A stretch of DNA of 64,000 nucleotides from Eubacteriales bacterium. GTDB lineage: Bacteria > Bacillota > Clostridia > Oscillospirales > CAG-382. Under the pieces are notes generated by a model that saw only the letters and a program-made list of their open reading frames with translations, did no database searches and was not told where the DNA came from. The stretch is from contig JAQVPJ010000005.1 of the NCBI GenBank assembly GCA_028702135.1, forward strand, positions 1-64,000, given 5' to 3'. This document shows positions 25,933 through 34,233 of this stretch, one piece after another (position 1 is the first letter of the stretch; each line of letters begins with the position of its first letter). Made by a program: the position numbers and the translations under genes.

Positions 25933-26208
25933 ATGGAAGAATTAAAATCACTAAATAAAATAATTAAAAAAGTTATAAAAAATTCAAATGGATATCCAAA
26001 TATTTCGTTTGACCAATCAACATACATATATGAAAAGGAAATCAAGAGAATAATATATGAAGTGGATACTTTTCAGGTCAATTGGAGTGTAGATACATTA
26101 ATTACCGGAAAACAAAAATTAGAGGAGCATTTGAAAATCAAGTTTGCATTCTTAGATAAAGATTCTATAGACTTGTTGTGCAATTATTTCTCTTATAATT
26201 GGAGATGA
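25933..26208 (+). CDS. Small protein of unknown function
   Basis: I place the start at ATG 25933 after AGGTAGTGGG and downstream of the promoter of module e; the longer frame from 25852 begins inside the module hairpin. The 91-residue product is highly charged, with a Lys/Ile-rich N-terminus and aromatic residues (YPNISFDQSTYIYEKE, VNWSVDTLITGK). No signal peptide or membrane helix is seen. I do not recognise the family. It occupies one slot of the array, alone between modules e and f. Confidence 0.6.
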   Translation: MEELKSLNKIIKKVIKNSNGYPNISFDQSTYIYEKEIKRIIYEVDTFQVNWSVDTLITGKQKLEEHLKIKFAFLDKDSIDLLCNYFSYNWR

Positions 26209-26229
26209 TGGACAAATTCACTTTATTTT

Positions 26230-26360
26230 TTTGGCTCTATTTCATCACCTCTTTACAAAGCATTTTCCGAAAGAAGTTGATTGTTGTAAAACAACTAGCT
26301 TCTTTCTATATTATTAACCTAAAGTTGAGTTTTCTTTCTTTTTTTGGTATGGTTATATAT
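26230..26360 (+). repeat. Intergenic terminator/promoter module, copy f (diverged)
   Basis: TTCATCACCTCTTTACAAAG is followed by a longer hairpin (GAAAGAAG at 26269-26276 with CTTCTTTC at 26299-26306, inner stem GTTG/CAAC), then TTGAGT (26325-26330), 17 bp and TATGGT (26348-26353). A further TATAAT lies at 26373-26378. Confidence 0.65.
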
Positions 26361-26419
26361 ATAAATAGATACTATAATTAACTCATCAACGTTGAAATAA
26401 CGATTAGGGGTGTATTATT

Positions 26420-27787
26420 ATGCTTGATAATAAAACAGTAGGAATCAAGATTGCTTCATTAAGAAGAGCTGCGGGATATTCGCAAGAGAAACTCGCTGAA
26501 ATGCTTTGTATAACTCCGCAGGCAGTGAGTAAATGGGAAAACGGTCATACTCTACCTGAAACATCTTTGTTGCCGGTATTATCTCAAATATTTGGATGTA
26601 GTATTGACGATATCATAATGACAGCTTACTCTTTTGATAAAAAAATAGAAAAAGAAAAACCAACAATCATAGAACAACAAGCAGAACATATAGCAAAACG
26701 TGTTATAAATAAAATGGAAAGCAGTGTAAAGAAAAAGGATTATATCGGGTTAAGCGATGATGAAATAGCAGAGATTATTCAAAAATCGCATTTTGTTAAG
26801 GACTTCACTATCCAAAGAGAAAAAGAATCGAGAGCAGACGGAAGAATATCAACCAAAATAAACATTATTTCTTCTCAGATAAAATTGAATTTAATTGAGT
26901 TGATTTATCACAAAAAGCCAGACGAATTTTATGGTTATGCTTACCTTAATGGAAGTATAAATGAGATTCCTAATATCTACCATATTGATTATAATAGAAA
27001 GTTGATTCTACTTGATGATTTGAGTGACGGATATTTCAGGGGATTTGATTTTGACAAAGATAACGAAAACGGCATTAGAATAAGAAAAAATTATAACACC
27101 ATACTAAAAGCAGTTGCGAATTTACACGCAGCTTTTTGGGAAGACAAAAAAGAATTAACTATACCATGGCATTTTGAAACTAAAGAACACGTACTGTCAT
27201 GGATTTACGATGCAATGGAAAAGCCTTATAAAAAATATCGGAAAAGTGAAGACAGCGGGAAAATTCCAAATGTGTGGGAGGGTGATTTTTCCGGAACACC
27301 GTTCCGTTTTGAAAACCATATTACTAATGCAGAACTTGATTATTTTTCAGAAGCTCTGAATTACTTAAAATCCGAATATCCAAAATATGTTGATGAAAGG
27401 TTTAGTAAAGGTAAAAACATTACTGTAATACACGGTGATTTACACCCCGGACAAATGTTAATGTCAAAACATGAAAAAAGAGATATTGTTTTTACATCAT
27501 TACAGAATATACGACAGGGCTTATGTACAGAAGATTTGGCTATGCTGATTGCGCTTCATTTAGAGCCAGATAAGAAAAAAGCTGAACCATTACTCGAATA
27601 TTACTATAATTGCCTGTGTGAAAAAGTGAAAGGATATTCGCATAATGACTTTATTAAAGATTATAAGTTGTCTGTCGCGGAAAATATATTTTTTACTTTG
27701 CGTTTAATCAACCAAGGAATATACGACTTTAATATGAGAGATCGTGCAATAAAAGCGTTTGAAACATTTGTATTGGATAAATCATAA
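26420..27787 (+). CDS. HTH domain fused to an aminoglycoside phosphotransferase-like (pseudo)kinase domain
   Basis: Residues ~5-65 are an XRE HTH (AAGYSQEKLAEMLCITPQAV, SKWENG). The rest (~90-455) has the APH/choline-kinase fold: a catalytic loop HGDLHPGQ with D340, and CTEDLAMLIALHLE downstream. The metal-binding Asn of the loop (usual HGDxHPGN) is Gln345, and the DFG-like Asp expected 19 residues after D340 is Thr359. Loss of both metal ligands suggests a kinase-dead ligand-binding domain, so this may be a drug- or metabolite-sensing regulator. Alternatively it is a divergent active enzyme. ATG 26420 follows AGGGGTG. Confidence 0.75.
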   Translation: MLDNKTVGIKIASLRRAAGYSQEKLAEMLCITPQAVSKWENGHTLPETSLLPVLSQIFGCSIDDIIMTAYSFDKKIEKEKPTIIEQQAEHIAKRVINKMESSVKKKDYIGLSDDEIAEIIQKSHFVKDFTIQREKESRADGRISTKINIISSQIKLNLIELIYHKKPDEFYGYAYLNGSINEIPNIYHIDYNRKLILLDDLSDGYFRGFDFDKDNENGIRIRKNYNTILKAVANLHAAFWEDKKELTIPWHFETKEHVLSWIYDAMEKPYKKYRKSEDSGKIPNVWEGDFSGTPFRFENHITNAELDYFSEALNYLKSEYPKYVDERFSKGKNITVIHGDLHPGQMLMSKHEKRDIVFTSLQNIRQGLCTEDLAMLIALHLEPDKKKAEPLLEYYYNCLCEKVKGYSHNDFIKDYKLSVAENIFFTLRLINQGIYDFNMRDRAIKAFETFVLDKS

Positions 27788-27868
27788 ATCACTTGCTTTT
27801 AAGAAAAATAGCAAACAACATTCCGATTATTACATTTTATTTTGACATGGAGGGTGAGGTCTAAAAGG

Positions 27869-28315
27869 ATGGATAACACAAAAAAGGCATTTACATCAAT
27901 AGCCATTTTGCTGGCTTTGGTTTTCTCGCTTACTTCCTGTTCATTGTCAGATGGAATAACTGAAAAAGATGATATTATAAGCCTATTCAATGAAAATGAA
28001 GACGCGATAGTATCTGCCGTTAGGAATGAGAGTCTTAGCGAAATTGAGAAAATCCGTGGTATTCAATCTATATATATTTCTGATGATTATATTGATTTTA
28101 CTTGCTGCGGAGCAGGTTTTGGTCCAAGCACTCATTATTACGGTTTCTTCTATTCGGTTGATGATGATTTATGCGCATGGAATAGCGGAGCTTGCCCTGC
28201 AGATGGATTATACGAGTGCGGGCAAGGATACAAGTACATGCAATCAGACGGTGACAATGAATATTATGTAGAAAAAATCGGAGAACATTTTTTCTATTAT
28301 GAAGCACATTTTTAA
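27869..28315 (+). CDS. Lipoprotein of unknown function
   Basis: I place the start at ATG 27869 after GTGAGG. The N-terminus (KKAFTSIAILLALVFSLTSC) ends in a lipobox with Cys24 or so, giving a membrane-tethered lipoprotein of ~148 residues. The mature part is rich in aromatic, acidic and cysteine residues (FTCCGAGFG, CAWNSGACPADGLYECG), suggesting disulfides or a compact beta fold. No family is recognised. It is the last gene of the AT-rich array, and no copy of the intergenic module separates it from the HTH-APH gene (81-bp gap). Confidence 0.7.
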   Translation: MDNTKKAFTSIAILLALVFSLTSCSLSDGITEKDDIISLFNENEDAIVSAVRNESLSEIEKIRGIQSIYISDDYIDFTCCGAGFGPSTHYYGFFYSVDDDLCAWNSGACPADGLYECGQGYKYMQSDGDNEYYVEKIGEHFFYYEAHF

Positions 28316-28396
28316 TCGCAGTACAACTCCCGGTTTAAAGATAAAATTATACACCTATTGCAAATATTCTGCATATTTATAATTTTTTATTATAAT

Positions 28397-28440
28397 AAGA
28401 AACGATGATTTTTCAAAGAAAGTTGTCGTTTCTTTTTGTG
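28397..28440 (+). terminator. Terminator-like hairpin at the right end of the array
   Basis: AAGAAACGA (28397-28405) pairs with TCGTTTCTT (28426-28434), followed by TTTG. The 287-bp gap (28316-28602) otherwise holds AT-rich sequence and the next promoter. Confidence 0.6.
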
Positions 28441-28531
28441 TTTTCAACTAATCTTGACAAATCGTGCTTATTTTCCCAAAGATAAATTTTTGTTTTTTAA
28501 TTCAATATTTTTTTATTTTTTCAAAAATGTG

Positions 28532-28559
28532 TTGTATTAATGAAAATTTGTAGTATAAT
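28532..28559 (+). promoter_or_regulatory. Promoter of the solute-binding protein gene
   Basis: TTGTAT (28532-28537) and TATAAT (28554-28559) are spaced by 16 bp, 43 bp before the start codon. Confidence 0.55.
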
Positions 28560-28602
28560 GCTTATAATGGCAATAACAATTATACATTAAAAGGAGAAAA
28601 TC

Positions 28603-30075
28603 ATGACAAAAATAATCAGATACTTAACCTTAATATTAGTGATACTTATGCTGTTGCCCCTAATAGCCGGATGTAAAAACGGTGGAGAGGACAACGAGAG
28701 CAAGCTTGTTTCAGGACCAGAAGGTTTTGTGCCGCATCTCGGGAAGGCCGATTATTCGGGAAAGACGCTGCGGGTGCTCGCTTCTCACAAAGACGCTGTT
28801 TTCGGCGCATCCCAGATAGCTCCTATTGAGAACGAGTCGGAGATTGTCAATGATGCTTTTATGAATAGAAACGACAAGCTTGAGGAGGAATACGGCTTTA
28901 AGATAGAAGCTATTTATACGGATTCCTTTGACAAGTTTACAGCGAGAGTTAAAGACGATATTTTCGCAGGCTCGGACGATTACGACGTGATATCCTCCGG
29001 CGTTATGGCGCTTGCTCCGCTTGTAACGGAGAATATTCTGATCGATTTAAAAACCATAGAGGGTTCGCATCTGAGACTTGACCAGGAGTGGTGGGATGTT
29101 GCTTCACATTCCGGTTTTACAATAGGCAACAAGCTCTTCTTTGCGACCGGAGATATTTTTGTCACCGACGACGAAAACACTGTCGTCACATACTTTAATA
29201 AAGACCTTATTTCCAAATATAACCTTGATAGCCCGTATACCCTTGTAAAAGAAGGTACATGGACTTTGGATAGAATGTATGAGATGGCAAAGACCGTTGC
29301 TAAGGAGGACGGCGACGGCGAAATGAACGTAACCGGAAACGATGTATGGGGACTTGTCGGCGGTGCTTTTGAGGCGTATAAATACATACTCGGCTGCAAT
29401 TGTCCTCAGGTTTTTAAGGACGAAAACGATATTCCGTATCTCGGTATGACTCAAGAGAAATCAATTGATGCTTGTACAAAGGTTTTTGAGATGTTTACCG
29501 ATAGAAGCACTACAGCCTATATCGAACAGTATTATGCGTGGGATCATGCCGATGCCAGTAAGGTTGTGGATAATTTTTATTCAGGTCAAGCGTTGTTTTA
29601 TGCGGCGTTTATGTATACTGTAAATAGTGGGAAAATGAGAGAAACAAAGGTAAATTATGGTATTTTGCCACAACCAAAGTTTGACGAGAATCAGGAAAAA
29701 TACACCTCGACGATAAATCCTTATGCGTTCTACTGCCTCTCGATTACAAATCAAGAACATGACCTTGATTTTATAACGTTTGCTCTGGAGGCGATGGCAT
29801 ACACGAGCAGAGTGCTTGTAACGCCTGAGTATTATCAGAGAACCCTGCAGTTAAAACGTTTTGATGACGAGGAATCTCCCGAAATGCTCGATATTATTTT
29901 CCAGAACCGTATTGTCGACCTGTCCGTAATATATAACTGGAGCGATTGTATTCAATGGTACAACAAAATGCTTTTCTCCAAAAATAATAATGTGGTTTCA
30001 TTTGTAGAAGGAAGGAAGTCTGCTTTTGATAAGGAATTACAGGAGACCATTGATTCGATTCTAAGCAGGGATTAA
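28603..30075 (+). CDS. ABC-transporter extracellular solute-binding lipoprotein
   Basis: The protein begins with a lipoprotein signal (LMLLPLIAGC) and a mature part of the family-1 sugar-binding type: GKTLRVLASHKD, NRNDKLEEEYGFKIE, DVISSGVMALAPLV, NKDLISKYNLDSPY, a YFNKDL motif and a Trp-rich middle. It would bind a sugar or oligosaccharide outside the membrane. No permease or ATPase gene is adjacent, so the partner must be elsewhere. AAGGAG precedes ATG 28603. A terminator follows, so it is monocistronic. Confidence 0.8.
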   Translation: MTKIIRYLTLILVILMLLPLIAGCKNGGEDNESKLVSGPEGFVPHLGKADYSGKTLRVLASHKDAVFGASQIAPIENESEIVNDAFMNRNDKLEEEYGFKIEAIYTDSFDKFTARVKDDIFAGSDDYDVISSGVMALAPLVTENILIDLKTIEGSHLRLDQEWWDVASHSGFTIGNKLFFATGDIFVTDDENTVVTYFNKDLISKYNLDSPYTLVKEGTWTLDRMYEMAKTVAKEDGDGEMNVTGNDVWGLVGGAFEAYKYILGCNCPQVFKDENDIPYLGMTQEKSIDACTKVFEMFTDRSTTAYIEQYYAWDHADASKVVDNFYSGQALFYAAFMYTVNSGKMRETKVNYGILPQPKFDENQEKYTSTINPYAFYCLSITNQEHDLDFITFALEAMAYTSRVLVTPEYYQRTLQLKRFDDEESPEMLDIIFQNRIVDLSVIYNWSDCIQWYNKMLFSKNNNVVSFVEGRKSAFDKELQETIDSILSRD

Positions 30076-30097
30076 CACGGTATTTTCATCATACAAT

Positions 30098-30132
30098 AAC
30101 CCGCCGGTAAAAAAATTCCGACGGGTTGTTTT
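30098..30132 (+). terminator. Terminator after the solute-binding protein gene
   Basis: AACCCGCCGG and CCGACGGGTT form a stem with one mismatch (30098-30107 with 30117-30126), followed by GTTTTA. It also faces the stop of the convergent amidohydrolase gene. Confidence 0.7.
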
Positions 30133-30142
30133 ATATTGTTTT

Positions 30143-30952
30143 CTACATCAATCCGAACACTTTTTTTGCGGTGGAGTAAAATATCTTCTGCTTTTCTTCT
30201 TCGGTCAGAGGTAGCTTATCCAGCTCGTCATATGCGGAGCCTGTAAGCCGCAGAGGATAGTCGCTTCCGAACATAACTTTGTCGGCGCCGTGCTTTTTGA
30301 TCATTCTGTAAACGCGCTCGGGAGCAAGTCCTATGAGTGCATCGGAGGTCTCGGTATAAACGGGAGTGCCGATAAGTACCTGCTCTGCCTCGTCCCACGC
30401 CTGATAACCGCACATATGAGCAGCGATTACAGTCAGCTCCGGCAAGCGGTTTATTACATTATAAAGCCTTGTCGGAGATGAAATGTCGCTGTTTTGGTCT
30501 CCCACATGAAAGAGAATCGGAAGTTCCAATTCGGCACAGGTGCGATAAAATGGAAAAATGTCCTCTCTGTCAATCGCAAAACCCTGAAAATCGGGATGCA
30601 GCTTGATTCCCTTTGCTCCCAGCTCTTTTATGCGCTCAAGCTCTGCGATACCGTCATTATAATCCATATCGGGATGGAATGAGCACAATGGAATAAACCT
30701 GTTTTCGTTTTTTGCAGCTTCAAGCAGAAATTTATTGCCATTAACAACATTCGTCGGCTTTATTGCAGCTGAGGAGATGACAAATTTAATATTCTCAAAA
30801 CACCCTCCGCCGTTTAAAAGAGTTTCCGCAGTGCCGTCGCCCTCTCTTGTAAGGCCATAATAGCTTACTACATTTTCCGCTGCTCTTACCGCAAGCTTCG
30901 GCAGAAAAATATGCGTATGTACATCTATGATTCTTCTTTTTATCATTTTCAT
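30143..30952 (-). CDS. Amidohydrolase family protein (TIM-barrel metal hydrolase)
   Basis: Metal-site motifs of the amidohydrolase 2 family are present in order: DVHTHIF (HxH) at residue ~10, KLHPDFQG, FHVGDQN, AAHMCGY and FGSDYPLR with the catalytic Asp. Members act as decarboxylases or hydrolases on diverse substrates; nothing nearby identifies this one. Length 269 is normal. It sits between the CD1247-type gene and a convergent solute-binding protein gene, with hairpins on both sides, so it may be transcribed alone. Confidence 0.8.
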   Translation of the reverse strand: MKMIKRRIIDVHTHIFLPKLAVRAAENVVSYYGLTREGDGTAETLLNGGGCFENIKFVISSAAIKPTNVVNGNKFLLEAAKNENRFIPLCSFHPDMDYNDGIAELERIKELGAKGIKLHPDFQGFAIDREDIFPFYRTCAELELPILFHVGDQNSDISSPTRLYNVINRLPELTVIAAHMCGYQAWDEAEQVLIGTPVYTETSDALIGLAPERVYRMIKKHGADKVMFGSDYPLRLTGSAYDELDKLPLTEEEKQKIFYSTAKKVFGLM

Positions 30953-31003
30953 TTTTGTGCCTAACCGAGCTTAATATTGTGTAAAAAGACATATAATTGT
31001 CAT

Positions 31004-31027
31004 CGGGGCGGGAATGCTCCCGCCCCG
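31004..31027 (-). terminator. GC-rich hairpin downstream of the CD1247-type gene
   Basis: A perfect 10-bp stem CGGGGCGGGA/TCCCGCCCCG with loop ATGC lies between the CD1247-type gene and the amidohydrolase gene. T runs are not immediate on either strand, so termination is likely but not certain. Confidence 0.6.
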
Positions 31028-31046
31028 AAGTTTTACATTTTAATTT

Positions 31047-31523
31047 TCAATCCTTGCTCTCATCGTCTTCGGTTTCATCCTCATCACCTTTGACGACACT
31101 GAGAACCTTGTCGCAGGAGGGACATTCGACAGTATCGATCTCATCTATTTCATCGCTGTCAATACTGATTATCTCTCCGCAGTTGGGACAGGTAAGCTCA
31201 ATTACCTCATCGCAGCAATCGCAATCCTCATCATCGCAACAGCACTCGTCATCTTCATCGTCATCTTCATCGTAATCCTCGTCGTAATCCTCATCGTCAT
31301 ATATATCGTAAACTATGCGTTCAACCTCGCCGAGATCCTCATCCAGTTCCTCAATGTAATCGTTAATCATAGCGGTATCGTCCTCGATATCGCATACAGT
31401 AAGTGCGAGATCCTCCAGCAAATCGGCAATAGCCGCGAACAGCTTACCCTCTTTGGTATTAAGGTCGTACTCCATGCCCTCCATTAATCCTTTAAGGTGA
31501 GCTGCTTTTTCTGATACGTTCAT
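31047..31523 (-). CDS. CD1247 N-terminal domain-containing protein with acidic Cys-rich tract and zinc ribbon
   Basis: The first ~75 residues (EKAAHLKGLMEGMEYDLNTK, then LFAAIADLLEDLAL) match the small domain named after Clostridioides difficile CD1247. Residues ~75-110 form an extreme low-complexity tract of Asp/Glu with embedded cysteines (DDECCCDDEDCDCC). A zinc ribbon with CPNC and CPSC follows, then an acidic tail. The function is unknown; the family is confined to Clostridia and often lies near efp, as here (92 bp downstream of it). Confidence 0.8.
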   Translation of the reverse strand: MNVSEKAAHLKGLMEGMEYDLNTKEGKLFAAIADLLEDLALTVCDIEDDTAMINDYIEELDEDLGEVERIVYDIYDDEDYDEDYDEDDDEDDECCCDDEDCDCCDEVIELTCPNCGEIISIDSDEIDEIDTVECPSCDKVLSVVKGDEDETEDDESKD

Positions 31524-31615
31524 TTTCGGCTCCTTTCTGTCCCCGAAAGGGACATTTTAAAATTCATTTTTAGTCGATCGAATATGCGGTTACATAGAAA
31601 AGTATTCGATATGTT

Positions 31616-32173
31616 TTAGACCCTCTCAAGATACTCGCCGGTGCGTGTATCTATCTTTAAAACATCGCCTTCGTTGATAAACATAGGAACTTTAATCTCC
31701 GCACCGGTTTCAAGAATTGCCGGCTTGGTTGCGTTGGTTGCGGTGTTGCCCTTGACGCCGGGTTCGCTCTTTGTCACCAAAAGCTCGACAAACATAGGAG
31801 GCTCAACCGAAAAAACATTGCCCTTTGTGGAAACAAGCTTTACGACCATTCCCTCTTTTACGAATTTGAAGTTGTCCGGCAGGGTTGATTTGTTGATCGG
31901 AACCTGATCGTAGGTATCAAGATCCATAAAATAATATAATTCGCCGTCGTTGTAGCTGTATTCCATCTCCTTGCGTTCAACCGTTGCTGTGGGGAACTTT
32001 GAGTTGGGGTTGAACGTTGTCTCGGTAACTGCACCCGTAACAACATTCCTTAGCTTTGTTCTGACAAAAGCTGCGCCCTTGCCCGGTTTAACATGCTGGA
32101 ACTCAATTATCTGCATAATGTTGTTATCCATCTCAAAGGTCAGGCCGTTTCTGAAATCACCTGCTGATACCAT
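31616..32173 (-). CDS. efp: Elongation factor P
   Basis: Three beta domains of EF-P are recognisable: the KOW-like N-terminal domain with the tip lysine in [12 protein letters not shown], the middle OB domain ([25 protein letters not shown]) and the C-terminal domain ending in [16 protein letters not shown] enters the ribosomal E site and rescues stalling at polyproline. The Lys at the loop tip is of the Bacillus type, which is modified with 5-aminopentanol; the SDR gene at 60429 could be the last enzyme of that pathway. Confidence 0.97.
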   Translation of the reverse strand: MVSAGDFRNGLTFEMDNNIMQIIEFQHVKPGKGAAFVRTKLRNVVTGAVTETTFNPNSKFPTATVERKEMEYSYNDGELYYFMDLDTYDQVPINKSTLPDNFKFVKEGMVVKLVSTKGNVFSVEPPMFVELLVTKSEPGVKGNTATNATKPAILETGAEIKVPMFINEGDVLKIDTRTGEYLERV

Positions 32174-32230
32174 ATGTCCTCCTTCACAAGAGCAGTAAAA
32201 GCTATTGTGTATAAAAATATTCTGTCCTAT

Positions 32231-32259
32231 ATTTTATAACTCAATACGGTTTTTGTCAA
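32231..32259 (-). promoter_or_regulatory. Promoter of efp
   Basis: On the minus strand TTGACA (32259-32254), a 17-bp spacer and TAAAAT (32236-32231) lie between the M24 peptidase stop and efp. Confidence 0.7.
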
Positions 32260-32266
32260 GTATAAT

Positions 32267-33349
32267 TTAAATCTCAATGAGCTGTTTCGGTGAGCGGGTA
32301 AGATTTTCGCATCCGTTTTCGGTAACGATTATGATATCCTCTATCCTGACCCCGTACTTGCCGGGTATATATATGCCCGGCTCGACAGACATTACAGTAC
32401 ATGCAAAAACGGGTTCTTTATTAGCAGAAGAAAAGCTTGGGGATTCATGTATCTCAAGTCCTAAGGAATGTCCGGTCGAGTGTCCGAAGCATCCCTCGTA
32501 ACCCTCAGAATATATATGTTCCCGTGCGGCGGCGTCAACCTCTATTCCCGTAACGCCGCTTTTTATAACGCCAAGAGCTTTCTTTTGAGCTTCAAGAACG
32601 GTTTCATAAACCTGCTTCATCTCGCCGTCGGCTTTCCCAAGCACGACGGTTCTGGTCATATCGGAGCAATATCCGTTGTATTTTGCTCCGAAATCCATTG
32701 TAAAAAATGAATTCTTCGTCAGTTCAATATCGGAGGGGACCCCGTGCGGCATCGAGCTTTTTTTGCCGGAAACTGCGATTGTGTCAAAAGCCATTCCGTC
32801 TGCACCGTTCTTCCGCGCAAAGTATTCAAGCTCTGCGGCGACTTCGATTTCTGTCACTCCCTCCCGTATAAAAGAAAGGATATGGGTAAAAGCGCTGTCG
32901 GTAATCTGCTGTGCTGCTTTGATGCTCTCGATTTCCCTTTGGCTCTTTATTCGTCTTGACTCAGAGCATATATTCGAACTACCGCCGATTTTCAGATTAG
33001 GGAACGCTTCAGCGATTCTATCAGCCTGTGCGACCGTGAGCAGGGTTTTGTCATAAACAAGAGAGGTTATGCCCTTCTTTTCTATGTGTTCCGCTAGGCT
33101 GTCAAGCAATCGGTTGGAAAACAGGTAGGGCGTTACATCGTCAAGAAGTGTTCCGTTCGATTTTGCAATTGAAGCCGCTTCAAAATAACGGCTGTCGGTG
33201 ATAAGTGCCGTTTCCTGTTTTGAGACAAGCACGATTCCGTCGGTGGTGTAAAAGCCGGTCAGATACCTCTGGCTTATCTCGTCAAAGAAAACCGCAGCGT
33301 CATAGCCTTCATTTTCGATTTTTTTGTAAATCTCTCTGCCGTTAATCAT
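32267..33349 (-). CDS. M24 family Xaa-Pro peptidase
   Basis: The protein has a creatinase N-terminal domain followed by the pita-bread catalytic domain. The five metal ligands are visible in DFGAKYNGYCSDMTRTVV (two Asp), STGHSLGLEIHE (His), MSVEPGIYI (Glu) and YGVRIEDI (Glu). Such enzymes cleave dipeptides or N-termini ahead of proline. The start overlaps the hslO stop by 8 bp, so both are in one transcript; efp downstream has its own promoter. Confidence 0.92.
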   Translation of the reverse strand: MINGREIYKKIENEGYDAAVFFDEISQRYLTGFYTTDGIVLVSKQETALITDSRYFEAASIAKSNGTLLDDVTPYLFSNRLLDSLAEHIEKKGITSLVYDKTLLTVAQADRIAEAFPNLKIGGSSNICSESRRIKSQREIESIKAAQQITDSAFTHILSFIREGVTEIEVAAELEYFARKNGADGMAFDTIAVSGKKSSMPHGVPSDIELTKNSFFTMDFGAKYNGYCSDMTRTVVLGKADGEMKQVYETVLEAQKKALGVIKSGVTGIEVDAAAREHIYSEGYEGCFGHSTGHSLGLEIHESPSFSSANKEPVFACTVMSVEPGIYIPGKYGVRIEDIIIVTENGCENLTRSPKQLIEI

Positions 33350-34223
33350 TTTTCTCTAACCTGCTCTTAATCTGCAGCAGGTCTCCCTTCGAATATGTGT
33401 AGACACGGTCGCAAAACTGGCAGGTCAGCTCGGTTTTTTCCGAGGAGGAAATCATTTTGTCAAGCTCCGAAACCCCGAGGGACACCAGCGCCGCATCTGT
33501 TTTTTCACGGCTGCATTCACATCTGTATTCACATTCCAACTCGTCGAAAATATCATACTCCATTCCATCGAGGTAGATTGATAATACCTCCTCGGGACTA
33601 TGCTTAATTAAAAGCGGGGTGATATTACCAGCCTTTAAGATATTGGATTCGATTTTATCTACTATGCTTTCATCCGAAAAGGGCAGTAACTGGAGCAGCA
33701 AACCACCCGAAGATTTACAGCTGTAATCCCTGTCAACAAGCACACCTAACGCACATACTGTCGGAATCTGCTCGCTTGATGCGTAATAATAAGCGATATC
33801 CTCAGCAATCTCTCCGCTGATGATATTTGAAATGCCTACATACGGTTCGACTCCTCCCGTATCGCGCAGAACATATAATAAGCCCTTTCCGACACAGCCG
33901 CCAACATCGAGCTTCCCGTTTTCTTTAAGAGGCAGGTCGCATAAAGGATTTTGTATAAAACCCCTGACATTTCCCATATAATCGCTTGTGGCAACGATCG
34001 TTCCTCCCTCGCCGTCACCCTTGAACCGCAGGGTGAGCAGGTCGGTTTTTTCACTGAGAAGACTGCCCATCAGCGAAGCTGCCGTAAGCGTCCGTCCGAG
34101 AGCAGCTGTCGCCGTCGGAAGCGTTTTGTGTATTTCAACGGCTCTTGAGACAATATCTCTTGAATCCATCAATAATGCTCTGAGCGAACCGTCCCTTGTC
34201 ATCGCTCTTATTAGTTTTGACAT
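33342..34223 (-). CDS. hslO: Redox-regulated chaperone Hsp33
   Basis: The N-terminal substrate-binding domain (ALGRTLTAASLMGS, GDGEGGTI) is followed by the zinc switch: CECS and CQFC, i.e. the C-x-C and C-x-x-C pairs about 30 residues apart. Oxidation of these releases zinc and activates the holdase. The 293-residue length is normal. The stop overlaps the M24 peptidase start and leuS lies 10 bp upstream, which makes a leuS-hslO-peptidase operon. Confidence 0.95.
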   Translation of the reverse strand: MSKLIRAMTRDGSLRALLMDSRDIVSRAVEIHKTLPTATAALGRTLTAASLMGSLLSEKTDLLTLRFKGDGEGGTIVATSDYMGNVRGFIQNPLCDLPLKENGKLDVGGCVGKGLLYVLRDTGGVEPYVGISNIISGEIAEDIAYYYASSEQIPTVCALGVLVDRDYSCKSSGGLLLQLLPFSDESIVDKIESNILKAGNITPLLIKHSPEEVLSIYLDGMEYDIFDELECEYRCECSREKTDAALVSLGVSELDKMISSSEKTELTCQFCDRVYTYSKGDLLQIKSRLEKND

Positions 34224-34233
34224 TAATTTTTCC

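Noticed and set aside
27842..27868. TTG 27842 as start of the lipoprotein gene
   Set aside because: It would put charged residues ahead of the signal peptide; ATG 27869 follows a GTGAGG site and gives a standard lipoprotein signal.
30997..31275. 92-codon Ser-rich plus-strand frame
   Set aside because: It is the antisense of the Asp/Glu-rich tract in the CD1247-type gene.
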